Shown: positions 21,768 through 32,060 of the stretch, piece by piece
How the letters are laid out: each line of letters begins with the position of its first letter
Numbering within the stretch: the stretch's first letter is position 1
NCBI GenBank assembly: GCA_021432635.1
Contig: MU270074.1
Location: 362,772 to 426,771, forward strand
Reading direction: 5' to 3'
Length of the DNA stretch: 64,000 nt
Origin: Thozetella sp. PMI_491
Taxonomy: Eukaryota; Ascomycota; Sordariomycetes; Chaetosphaeriales; Chaetosphaeriaceae
The notes under the pieces: model-generated
The model's input: only the letters and a program-made list of their open reading frames with translations
What the model was told of the DNA's origin: nothing
Databases searched by the model: none
Translations under genes and position numbers: made by a program

Positions 21768-24475
21768 CTACATCTGAGGGTTATTCCGCGCGACTTGTGC
21801 GGAAAGCTGCTCGGCAAACCACTGGGCAGGCTGTTCTGACATAGTGGCTGACTCCGCAACAGTGAGGACTGTCTTGATACCAACGCCCACGTTATTGCTG
21901 TTTGTATACTGCTGGACTAGGTTGAGGGCCTCGTTGATGTCAGCGCCACTTCCAAAGGAGCCGAACTCATTGAGGACGTTGCCCAGCTCGCGGAGATCCT
22001 TCACAGCTGGGACTGGAATTGTACGATCGAATGCGCTCGTGATGTCTAGCGACTCCAGAACGGTGCGCTGCGAGGTCGTTGCTAGTATAATAAGCCGGTG
22101 TCCTTTGGGCGGAGGGGTTTGGAGTAAGGTGATGAGCCCCTGAAGAATCGTATTGCTTAGGCGCGGTCCGACAGGATTCCATTCGATGAGGCGTTCTATG
22201 TCATCGATGATCAAGCAGCTCAGGGGCGACTTGTAGGCATCGGTGAAGAGCTTGTGGAGGAAGTCCTTCTTCGCACCCTCGTCACGGTACCCAACCAGCG
22301 CCGCTGGTGTCACGATCTTGGTAAAAGGGTATTCAGATCGCTTGGCTGTTATACAAGTTAGCCGATTGTACAGGAGAGAAGGAGCCGAGAATCAAACATA
22401 CCGATGTGTGCAGCCAGGGCCGTCTTTCCACTGCCTTTCGGTCCATGTATGAGGACGGAGAGGTGCCGCAGGCGCTCCAGTTGCCGTACATTTTCCACGT
22501 AGGCCAGGCCGTCGTTGATGACGCCCTGGATGGATGGGCTGTAATGCAGAATGCCGTACACGATGGCGGCCTCGAGCTCTCCCTCGTCTGAGCCAAAAGC
22601 GGGTTTAACCTCGTCAAGTGCACTGATGAAGTCCTCGCGGCTAACCTTCATGTTCTCGATGTCACTGGACAGGGCGGCCATGGTCCCGACCTTGATGTGC
22701 CGGTTGAAAGCAAACGACGTAGCGCTCTTGACAAGACCATTGAGCTCGGCACCGCTGAAGTTCTTGGTGACGGCCGCGAGCTCGGCCAGGTCCACGTCGG
22801 ACTCCAGAATGTTGTTTTCCTTCATCTTGGCCGTATGAATCTTGAGAATCTGCTGACGGCCGAACTCGTCGGGCAGGGAGATCTCGATCTGGACCTCGAG
22901 GCGGCCCGGACGCAGAAGGGCATCGTCAATCATATCTTTCCGATTGGTCATTCCGATTAGGAGGATGTTGTTCAGCTGATTAACACCATCGAGCTTGGAA
23001 AGAAGCTGGTTGACAACGCTGTCGCCGACGCCTGTGCCGCCTCCAGCGCCGGATCCTCTCTGCTTGCAAACAGCATCCAGCTCGTCAAAGATGATAATGT
23101 GCAGACCGGACTCGTCACCCTTCTCCTTGTACTCCTTCTCGGCGTCGGCGAACAACTTCCGGATGTTCTCTTCTGACTGACCGACGTACTTGTTGAGAAC
23201 CTCGGGACCGTTGATAATCTTGGGTTCCCGAGCGTTGAGCATCTTGCCGATCTGCCTGGCGATGAGCGTCTTGCCCGTTCCAGGAGGACCGTACAGTAGC
23301 ATGCCCTTGACGTGCATGATGTTAAGCTTCTCGATGATGCCCGGCGGGAAGATGCGGCTGGCGAACGCTCGCCGGAAGATGGTGCTGAACTCAGCATCGA
23401 GACCGCCGATGCCCATATCCTCAAACTTGAAGTCGGGCCGGATAATGGCGTTGGCGCCAGCGCGCTTGGTCGAACCCTTAAGCTTGATAGGCGAGTTCGC
23501 ATCCTTGAAGAAGGAGATGCTGGCCTGGTTCGTGAGGATGCCGCGAGCCTCGGGATCACTGCGTGTTGGGGCCTCATCTCCGGTCTTCTCCATGGTGAGG
23601 TCGACAAGCGTGACAGCCCTGACCAGGATGGCCAACGGAACATTCTTATGATCCAAGAGCAGCCTCTGGCCGGGGGTGAAGACCTGGTTCTGGAAGTTCT
23701 TGATGAAGAGCTGTGCGAGCTCGTCCTGGTCGTATGGAGCGTCGGTGAACCGCTTCTGGGACGCGAAGCCAATCTCGAGGTCCAAGGATCCCAGATAGGC
23801 GGGAGTTCCTTGTAGGAATGGATCGAAGATCTCTCCTTGTATCTCGTCCATCATCCCGATCCCGCACCACGTTCGCTGAGGATCGGACAAGCTGATGTAG
23901 CCATCGGGGAAGCCAGGGGTCGGCCGAGCCGTGACTACGTAGCTGCCGCGCATCATGGGGCCGCTGAGCTTAATGTAGACATTGCCATTATCGCCGCTTG
24001 GGAAGGTGCTCGGGGAGACGGCCGAGATGTTGCCGAAGATATACTGGGACTGAAGCGTTTTGTCTTCGCTGTAGGGTTATGAAGTGTCAGTAAAGAGTCA
24101 TAATAAGTAAAGGCGTGGACATCCGGCAGTGGTGGCCCACGGACGGCGAGCTATCAAGCATCGACCAAGGGCTTAGGTAGCGACTTACACCTTGGCTAGG
24201 CGCAACGACACCGGGCGTCCGCCGCCCTGCGGCGCACCGCCGCCGTAGTTATTCATATTGGTATTGTTGGCGGCGTAGCTAGGTTGGTTCGCGAAGCCGG
24301 GCGACCGGTACCCGCCGGACTGGTAGCTGTTGTTATAGTCTTGCGCAGAGGGTGTCGGCTGCCCGGACGCCCGAGGGCTGTCATAGCGAGTATCAGCCGG
24401 TCTTTGAACCTGTCGCCCCGGCAAGCCAACCCCGCCCCGCGGGCCCTTCCCAAAGAGATTGTTACGTGCGTCCAT
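21768..24475 (-). CDS. SEC18: Vesicular-fusion ATPase Sec18/NSF
   Basis: AAA+ ATPase that, with alpha-SNAP (Sec17), disassembles cis-SNARE complexes after membrane fusion throughout the secretory and vacuolar pathways. Three exons (24189-24475, 22402-24068, 21768-22345) encode 843 residues, somewhat longer than yeast Sec18 through a Gly/Asn/Gln-rich N-terminus. The N domain is followed by D1 with Walker A GPPGTGKT at 356-363, Walker B with DELD at 424-427, and the second region of homology (NRKDMIDDALLRPGR). D2 has Walker A GPKGSGKT at 638-645 and a degenerate Walker B (LIIDDIERLIEW), as expected for the structural D2 ring of NSF. The exon 2/3 junction falls just after the D2 P-loop (phase 1, gtatgt donor, ggctaac branch site). 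It is divergent from the LENG1-like gene. Identity is secure; no unusual residue changes seen. Confidence 0.97.
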
Positions 24476-25497
24476 GGCGAAACTTCTGCGTCAGTGTTGG
24501 ATGATGGGATGCTGTCGGATGGCAGGAAGCGTCGATGCGCAGGGGAGCGGCGACGGTTCGCCTTCAAATCCAGAGGAGAGATCGGTGTCTCAGAAATGGA
24601 TGAATGGTGGAGAGGAGGGCGGAGGGTTCAGCGGTCGGCCAGGTACTAAATCGTGTCCTTTTGGCTCGCTGCAGAGAGCAGGTGGCTTTGTCTAGATCAT
24701 GGGATGGAGTCTGACGGTTTACCGGGCTGGAACTCGATGTCGGTTTCAGGTGCCCCGCCACCACAGCTACGAATGGGGCACCCTGTCGCGCACGGGCCAG
24801 CGCCTTGGAGGTCCCCCCAAAGGTGCCAAGGGTGCTGTATTTCTCAGCCAGGATGGAACCAAACAGATCGATGGGCGACAAATTCGGGGAAGCCTAAACT
24901 TACGAACACTTTTCAGCAGCCAAGGGTAGAAGTGATATGTGGTCTCAACAAGTGCATACGTACTGCCTGTTATGCAGCCTTGCCTGCTGCTGCCTCCTCT
25001 TACGCCGAGGTACCCCACAGTGCCTTTCCTGGGTCGTACTGTACTACCTGTACCTTCCCGCCGTTGATGTCATATGCACCACCTGCAGCCCAGAAGGGAA
25101 CAACGCTACGTCGAGAAAGAACCTCGCAATTTGTACCGGCCGAGCAAGGAAATTTTTTAAAACGAGAAACACATCTATAGCTAAATTTTAGACTGGATTC
25201 ACCCCCACAATGGTTTTGGGAGCAGTATTTTAAGAGCCGCAATTATGGACTTCTGGTCTCAGGCTCAGTCTAGTGACTGCGTCGTCAGCCAATGGGAGGT
25301 GTCTAGTCCGGTGCCACCTTCGTTGGGCAACTCTTATCGAAGCCGATGACCACCAGGCGGGATCTTTTCTCGCTACACGGACTGGATAAGCCGCGCCCCA
25401 AGAGGCTCCGCGCGATTCATTCCTGCCGACGTGTGCAGTCTCTTGGTGCAAGAGAGAGAACCGCTCGCTGTGAAGATCTCTGGTGGCTTTTTAAAAC
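24476..25497. promoter_or_regulatory. Divergent promoter region (SEC18 / LENG1-like gene)
   Basis: About 1 kb between two outward-facing genes. I see no credible ORF. It should contain both promoters and 5' UTRs, but no specific site can be named. Confidence 0.5.
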
Positions 25498-26684
25498 ATG
25501 CCTCTGTACGCTCCCCTTCTCGGTGCGGCCATCCCAGGCCAGCTGCCCCTCCCTCCTTGGGTTGCCACCGCTGACAATGCCCACCCGACAGCCACCTCCT
25601 AGGGAAGAAGTCATGGAACGTTTACAACGCCGACAATATTGCGCGCGTGCGTCGTGACGAGGCCGACGCCCGCGCGCGCGAGGAGGCTGAAGAGCAGCGC
25701 ATGCAGGAAGAGGACTCCGCGCGTCGCATCGCCATCCTTCGTGGCGAGGAACCCCCGCCGCTCGCGATACCCCCTGCACGGGACGAAGATGATGGCGCCG
25801 GCCAAAACGAGCGACCCAAGTACGGGGAGCGCCGCCAGCGGAAGCGGGCGGGCGAGGACGATACCGACTTTGAGATGCGTATTGCTGCTGAGAGGGCTGC
25901 ACAGGGTGCGCGAGCAGCCCGGGAGCTAGCAGGGGGCCATGACCTGGCCGCTAGACGGAACGATGCCCCGATTACCAACGAAGCCGGCAATATCTCTCTG
26001 TTCAGCGAGGCGGACGAGCGTGCCGCCAGCTATGGCGAGAAGAACGAGGAGGCGGAACGCGAAGCGGCGAAGAAGCGACGCGAAATGGAGGACCAGTACC
26101 AGATGCGTTTCGTGAATGCCGCGGGCCGGGACGGCGCAGGGCTCACGGATGGCGGGCCATGGTATGCAAAAGGCGACGACCAAGGCACCGCGCCCGCAGA
26201 CCCCCCTTCCCTGAATGCATTTGGCCGAGAAGACCCTGGCCGGAAGGTCCGCGACGCGACAAGGTTGAACCTGAATGATCCACTGGCGGCCATGAAGCAA
26301 GGCGCTGCCATGGCTCGATCCGTGGGAATCGCGCGGAAGAAGGAGAGGGAAGAGAGGGAGAGGGACCTCAAGGCGCTGAGGAAGGAAGAGAAGGAAGCCC
26401 GGAGGCGGGAGAGGGAGAGGCGTCGAGAGTACCAGAGACGTTCCGGCAGATCAAGATCGCGATCGCCGGAGAGGCACAGCAAAAGCAGCTACCGACATCG
26501 GGACGCGGACAAGGGCGAAGGCAGAGATAGAGATCGGGATCGGGACAGGGGTAGGAACAAGGATCGGGACCGGCGGAGCAGAAGTCGGGAAAGGGTAGAG
26601 GAAAAGTACCATGTGCGTCGGCATGGGGAGGAGGATGAGAGGCGTGGGACGAGTCGTCACCGCCTTAGTGAGCGCGAGCGCTGA
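25498..26684 (+). CDS. LENG1-like CIR_N-domain protein with RS/RD tail
   Basis: A predicted nuclear, spliceosome-associated type of protein. Exon 1 is only 8 nt (25498-25505, MPL-). After an 86-nt intron (gtacgc donor, gctgac branch site, acceptor at 25591), exon 2 runs 25592-26684; total 366 residues. The start MPLHLLGKKSWNVYNADNIA plus RVRRDEADAREE-like text is the CIR_N domain as in human LENG1 and related splicing factors. The middle is a charged helical segment (EAEREAAKKRREMEDQYQMRF). From about residue 220 the chain turns into Arg/Glu/Lys-rich coiled coil, then RS and RD dipeptides (RSRSPERHSK, GRDRDRDRDRGR), typical of splicing factors. Choosing the nearer acceptor (after cctag) would break the KKSW motif, so the upstream one is used. 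The LENG1 family assignment is fairly firm; the molecular role is inference. Confidence 0.85.
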
Positions 26685-26829
26685 GCCCCTCTCCTGTTTC
26701 AATGTATTACATACTTTACAAGATACCCAAATATCATTGTGCTTCCATGTTGGATCACTCAGGCCAAAACTCCCAAACGCCGGCATCAGCCTCTCAATGG
26801 GCTGTCAGTGAGACATGAGCGCCGGCCCC

Positions 26830-27444
26830 TCATCTTTCCTTCCATGGCAGCTCAATCTTGACCTCCCTCATGTCCTTCTCCACCAGCTCCGCCAACGGCT
26901 TCCCTTCCATGGCTTTTAGGGCCTTGAGCACCTCGTCGACCGTCTCGGCGCTGCAGCCCTCCTTGCGGTCCGAGTAGATGTCGATGCCCTCGGCGGAAAA
27001 GATGGTCTTGGCAAACCACGTCACCACCCACCTCTCGACGCTGCCGTCCTTCGCCGGCCGCTCGCCCCAGCCCAGAATCTCCCAGTGGCTGGTGACGAAG
27101 AACAGCCAGCTCTTGCCGCGCCAATCCCACACCCCGCCGCCGGTCTGCACGCTCCCCGTGTTGCCGCCGGATATCGCCTTGACGCCGCCCTTGCCGTCGG
27201 CGTTCTCGTACTCCACCAGGTCTTCGTTGCGCGGCGAGCCGTCAGGCTTGGGCGCGACGGCCTTGTAGCTGATCCGGACGTTGCGCGCCGAGCGCCACAT
27301 GGGCAGGGTGGAATGGGTGACGGACCAGGTGCGGATGAGCCATTCGGGCGGCGGCGGGGCGAAGGCGTCGCTAGAAGAAGTGGACAGGTAGGGGGTCGGC
27401 GCGCGGACGCTTATGGTGGTTGGAGGGGCTGCGGTGGCCGCCAT
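26830..27444 (-). CDS. Conserved-looking fungal protein of unknown function
   Basis: A single-exon ORF of 204 codons with good codon character and an ATG in favourable context (gccATGG). I do not recognise a named family. The text is rich in aromatic residues and alternates like a beta-rich fold (WLIRTWSVTHSTLPMW, VWDWRGKSWLFFVTSHWEI, RWVVTWFAKTIFSAEGIDIY), followed by a C-terminal helix (TVDEVLKALKAMEGKPLAEL) and a basic end. No signal peptide or membrane segment is present. A small calycin/lipocalin-like barrel is one possible guess from the strand pattern, but this is only inference. The gene converges on the LENG1-like gene, with 145 bp between stop codons, so the two transcripts may overlap. 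Confidence 0.75.
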   Translation of the reverse strand: MAATAAPPTTISVRAPTPYLSTSSSDAFAPPPPEWLIRTWSVTHSTLPMWRSARNVRISYKAVAPKPDGSPRNEDLVEYENADGKGGVKAISGGNTGSVQTGGGVWDWRGKSWLFFVTSHWEILGWGERPAKDGSVERWVVTWFAKTIFSAEGIDIYSDRKEGCSAETVDEVLKALKAMEGKPLAELVEKDMREVKIELPWKER

Positions 27445-29077
27445 GGCGTTCGAGTTATGTGTGAGGTTGCTGCTGGCCAGTTGAGAGGGCTTTGGAGCTG
27501 TTACATAGAGGGTGGTGGCTGGCGTGTATGAGTGCGGGAGCTTCGGAGTTTGTTCCGATCTCTTGGATGTGGTTGCGAGGCTTCAGGTGCTCGCGACGTT
27601 GAAACTCTAGGGAGGGTCCGGAACCACGACGTCAAAAAGTGTCGGACCGTGCGACGAGCTGTAACAGGGGTAGCTTATCCGGAGTGGGGCGGCACCGAGC
27701 GCGGGGAAGCAGCAGTCGGGATAGCTTCAAGTGCCGGATAGGAAATGGCAGAGACAGACGGCGCATGACAGAGACATACTGGCCTCGCCGGTGCTGCTGA
27801 CGGTGATTGCATAGGCAATCTTAGCACACAAGCCTTGCTTAACTTCTCCACTTAAATCATTCTCTCTCTATTTTTCTTTCGAGCATCTTTCCCCTCGTAG
27901 CCGGGTCCAGAGGCGGCGGTATAAGCAGGCGCTAACCAGGCCCCACGCACCTAGAAAGCTGCTATAACCACCTCTAGACTACACCCCCTAGCTGACGGTC
28001 AACTTGCGCATTTAGTTAGACCCGTAGCAGTTTGTTGCTATAGCTTTGCCTCAAGCTCGGTCGATTTTTGCGGCTCCTCGCCGCCTTCATCCAGGGCAAG
28101 AGTACGGTCTCAAAACGTGTAGTGGGTGTGGTAACGACAAAGGGGAACGGCCAGCTCCTTCGTCTATGGTGTTCCGCGAGCTCGCGGCCCAAAAAACATC
28201 CTTCGAGCCCAATGGCGATGGCCCGGCACGAATATGGCTGCCCGCGTGCATCCGGACCTGCGAAACTGAGTGCCGGCCGCGCATCGGATGGGGAACGTGG
28301 CCGCCCTCACATGACCCTCCACTCCTACCACACGCGCCCGCCCTCTGTGAGCATCCGGTCTCGCCCTCCCTCCCAGCGTGAGTGCGGCCTGCCGTGGATA
28401 AACGATCCAACCACCATCCCGGCTGCCACCGGGGAAGTGACAAGTGACGAACCCGAGGCGCGGGTTTGGTGTGGTTCTCGCCACCACTACCCGCGCAAAG
28501 AAAGGCACCCACCCCCCTTGTTCCACCCCCCCCCCTGAAGAGGCAAAAAAAAAAGAGCTGGCGGCTTGAGCGGGAGCCGCCCGCCCCGCCTACCCCGGGA
28601 AGGGGGGACGCGGGACCTATCCTGGGGCTCCATTCCGGCAGCCGAGCGTGCAGGTTTTCGGCCCTAAATCCGAGCGACCGACGTCCAACATCTGCGGCTC
28701 AAGGAGGCTCAAAAATAAAAAGCAACGGCCCCGAAACCACCGCTGTCCTCTCAGCCCTCCACCGCCGTGCTCACCCCGGCCCGGCACCAAACCACCGCCG
28801 CAGTTCGTTGGAGTTCGCTGTCGTGTAACCGTTGCCGGCCATTTGGCGTATTTTTCTTCGCCGGGGCGCGGGGCGAAAGCGGGCCTTCCTGAAGTGGCCC
28901 GCCATTTTCACCTTCCCGGAAGTGCTGTGTTGCACCTTCTCACAGCGCACCCCATAGGCGCCATCCCATAGCGCAGTCCTGGTGCATTCGCCGCACCTCC
29001 CCCGTCTGCGCACAACAAGCCGCTGCCGCCGCTCAGCCCGTTCACCCAGCCCGTCCGGCTGGCCGCTTGCTTTCGCG
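27445..29077. promoter_or_regulatory. Divergent intergenic region, 1.6 kb
   Basis: Lies between the starts of the 204-residue unknown gene (-) and the RGG protein gene (+). No coding frame stands out. A C-rich run with a poly-A run (28525-28556) and A/T-rich promoter-like sequence near 27830-27900 are seen. Confidence 0.5.
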
Positions 29078-29764
29078 ATGGACCCAAATAGCTTCGACCC
29101 AGAGGACGACAGCGCAGCCATGGCTGCGGCCATGGGATTCTCGTCCTTCGGTGGCCAGGACCGTCCCGCCAAGAAGCGACGTTACAATGCCGGTTCTGAC
29201 GCTATCGTCGCCAGTTCTCTGCCCTCCGCGCTTCCCGGCTCGCTTCCACCCAAGCCGTCCGCGCCGGCGCGGCTCACGGGCGCGAACCAACTGCCTCTGC
29301 ATCAACGTACCCCCCGGGGCCCCGGCAGCTCAGCGGCTGCCGGGAAGAACGCGGATGAGATTGACCTCGACGACGACGAGGTCGATGGGGACCAAGGCGG
29401 CGCTCCTGTCGCGACCCACGGCGGGCTGGGCGGTAGCGAGCACGCGGATGAGGATCCGCCACCGCAGTACCTCGACACGTCGCGCTTGCCAACTTCTTAT
29501 GAGGAGCCGATGGATGGAGGTGCCGGCGCGTGGCATGGTCATCGGGGAGGCCGCGCCGGGGCCCAGCGCGGAGGGAGCCGTGGCGGCCGTGGCGGCTATG
29601 GTGGCTCGGGGCTGCCTCAGTGGTGGCTTGACTACTATGATCCCAGCAGCAACCAGAACCCATGGGAGCGTCTTGAGAGAGCGCGTGGGATCGACAGCAA
29701 AGGGACCTGGCTGGCGCGGTCGACGAAGGAAGGGCGTGACTCCGCGGCAGCCTCCGCCGCCTGA
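29078..29764 (+). CDS. Uncharacterised RGG-rich, probably nuclear protein
   Basis: Single-exon gene of 228 codons. The frame is open further upstream, but the ATG at 29078 (gcgATGGAC) begins the protein-like part, MDPNSFDPEDDSAAMAAAMG, so it is chosen. Visible parts are an N-terminal acidic patch with AAAMGFSSFG, a basic KKRRY cluster (possible nuclear signal), a disordered Pro/Ala/Ser segment, an acidic DEIDLDDDEVDGD stretch, and an RGG/RG box (GGRAGAQRGGSRGGRGGYGG). It ends with a compact conserved-looking C-terminus (LPQWWLDYYDPSSNQNPWER). The RGG box suggests RNA or nucleic-acid binding. I do not recognise a family; the MGF-x-x-FG pattern recalls small spliceosomal proteins, but this is weak. 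There are no membrane segments. Confidence 0.75.
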   Translation: MDPNSFDPEDDSAAMAAAMGFSSFGGQDRPAKKRRYNAGSDAIVASSLPSALPGSLPPKPSAPARLTGANQLPLHQRTPRGPGSSAAAGKNADEIDLDDDEVDGDQGGAPVATHGGLGGSEHADEDPPPQYLDTSRLPTSYEEPMDGGAGAWHGHRGGRAGAQRGGSRGGRGGYGGSGLPQWWLDYYDPSSNQNPWERLERARGIDSKGTWLARSTKEGRDSAAASAA

Positions 29765-31151
29765 GATGAGGCACACACGGGAGGGAGTGTTAGCATATCT
29801 TGACGGGAGCCTGGCCAACCAGCATCCCACGCATGAGAAACGGGCCTCTCTCGCGTCGATCCAGCCCTCACTGGCCTTGATTCGCTGGTCATGCATCACC
29901 AATTACTCAAAATATTCCAGGGGTGTCACGTGATCGGTTCAGGGGGTTACGAGTCTCTCAGGGCCTTCGCGGTTGGGCAGCACCACAACAAATCACATGA
30001 CCGCGAAGGGCTCTCGCCGCGGAAGGAGGCTTGCTCTGGAGGAGACGGGGGTTTCCGTTTGATCTATTTACGGCGTCACGACAGCATGCCTGGTCACGGG
30101 GGGGGGCCAGCGGGTGAACGGTCGATCGGGTCAGAGTGTGCTCGGGTATTACTACGAAAAAAACACTACGCCCTCCCGCAACGACAGAAGCTAGCTGAGT
30201 GAAACCGGCCCAATGAGAAGGCAGAGAAATCCTCCCCATCCCCCTTCGTGTGCTCGTCTGTCCCAAGAAAAGCTACCTAGGTACCTGCTCCTCGTCGTCT
30301 CGCCCCGTATTCCACAAGGGGTAATATCCCAGTCCCCGGTTAGGAAAAGCCGTCTAGCCGTCTCTATCCCAAAGGGGGAACATCCACGCCTCCTGGGGCT
30401 CCGCCGGCTGTCCGGCCACCTGTGGCTGCTTCCTCCTGCTCCCCAGGTCCTGTGGCCCCCTGGAGAAATCAGGCTATCGTCCATCTCTCGTCCAACCGCT
30501 ACTGCAGCCGAAGCGCGTGCTCGCCGCGTGCCTAGGGGCCCGCGGGCCCGCCTCCCTGCAGGGAGGTGTGGTCGCTGTACCTGTACTTTTGTCTCTGACG
30601 CTCCAAGAAAGCAGAAAAGCCACCGCGTCGTCCTGTGCTCGTCCAATCATAAGTCATGACGTTCGTGAAACAGCCTCCCCGCTCCCCGGGAGCGTGGGAA
30701 CCAGTTCCTGCCAGCCCGTGGGGAAACGGGGGGAAAGGGCAGATCAAAATGGAGGGGGGGTGAGATGAGCAGGGCGGGAGCCAGCCGGCTATCTGCACGG
30801 CGCGGCCCTTCCCACTTCCCACGCTGCCGGCGTACCGCTGCTGTGCGTAAGGGGTGCAGGGCAGTAAAGCAGCGAGGGAACGCAGGGCTGGCAACGTCTC
30901 CGCCGCGCCTATTTGCCGCGCCTCGTCTCGAACCCAACGTCACCCCGTCCTCGAGGCTGCTGATCTGCTCGCTCGCATTCTCTTTTCGTTTTTGATAGGA
31001 CAATCCTGAAAGTCGTGAAATCGTTATATATGTGCCGTGTATGCCAGGCCGTCTCGGAAGAGTGCGAAAAGACCGCCTCCGCAAATTTTGAATCAGAAAG
31101 GACACGCAAGAAGTTCTGGGCCAGGAATTTCCGCCCCAAAAATCCAGAGAT
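29765..31151. other. Convergent intergenic region, 1.4 kb
   Basis: Lies between the stop codons of the RGG protein gene and KXD1. Only low-quality frames overlap here; no RNA gene or repeat of note. Confidence 0.5.
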
Positions 31152-32060
31152 TTAGTACTCTGGAGATGGGTAGCGCGCCCGCGCCTTGGCGAATTCCTTG
31201 GGATGTTTCTTTGCGGCCTTCGCCTTTGTAGATCTGTTGAAATTGAGGTCAGCCCTTGGCTGTCGTTTTTATCACATCTCGCTTCCCACGCTCGTCGCTA
31301 AATTGCTGGAGACTTTCCCCGGGGAATCAAGAGAAGTAACGAGCTAGAAATTGCGCCTGAGCGAGAGAGCGTCCCGCAGGTCAAACTTACGAGAGCTTCT
31401 TTTGCGTCCACTCGAGATCCGCGCGGACTTCCCGCGCGTCCTCCATGCCCTCCGCGAAGCGAGCGCGCGCCTTTGCGAGGCGGGCTTGCGCCTTTGCCTG
31501 CATTTCAAGAAGCTCGCGGTGCTTCGCATTGAGCTTTCCAGAACTACGATTTCGTGTCAGCTAGAGCTGTTTCTTTTTGTGGATTTTCTCCCGCAAAACA
31601 CCGATCTCGCCGCGCTTTCCCCTCGGGATGACGGCAGTCGCGGGCAGAGTGGAAATTTTCCACTCTGCTCACTAGGTGTTTCGCGAACGAACTCGAATGG
31701 GGAGAAAACTCACGTCTGAGCCTGCACGACTGTGCTGCGGTCGAGCGGGATTGGGTCGTAAGCCTCATGGAAACGCTCTTGCATATACTCGTTGATGTCG
31801 ACGCCGCTGACCGACATGGAGCTGTCGCCATCGCATTGGCTGCCGGCGTAGCTCGAGTTGGTCACCGAATACGACGGAACAACGGAGCCAGAGGTCATGG
31901 AGCCATCAGCCTCAGGGGGCGAAACGGAGTAAGTGCTGTCATTGCTCTGGTAGTAACCATCGTACTGGCCCTTTCCAGAAACAGGGATGGGCAGGGGGCC
32001 GCTGTGGTAGTACGAGGAATCGTACTGGGCGTCGTACTGGGCGTCATAGGTGGAGGCCAT
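31152..32060 (-). CDS. KXD1: BLOC-1-related KxDL-domain protein (KXD1)
   Basis: Fungal KXD1, a subunit of the BLOC-1 complex that acts in endosome maturation and Rab5-type GTPase control. Three exons (31714-32060, 31391-31543, 31152-31233) give 193 residues. The N-terminal half is a disordered Tyr/Ser/Gln-rich stretch with an imperfect AQYDAQYD repeat and a Pro-Val-Ser segment. The conserved part begins at about residue 90 (GVDINEYMQERFHEAYDPIP), continues across intron 1 into SGKLNAKHRELLEMQAKAQA and EVRADLEWTQKKLS, the helical KxDL-type domain, and ends after intron 2 with KHPKEFAKARARYPSPEY. Both introns have gctgac branch sites and phase 2 junctions. Family assignment rests on close resemblance to fungal KXD1; vacuole/endosome location is inferred from the family. 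Confidence 0.87.

Noticed and set aside
22972-23772. 266-codon minus-strand ORF within SEC18
   Set aside because: Out-of-frame shadow of SEC18 with Arg/Ser-biased text.
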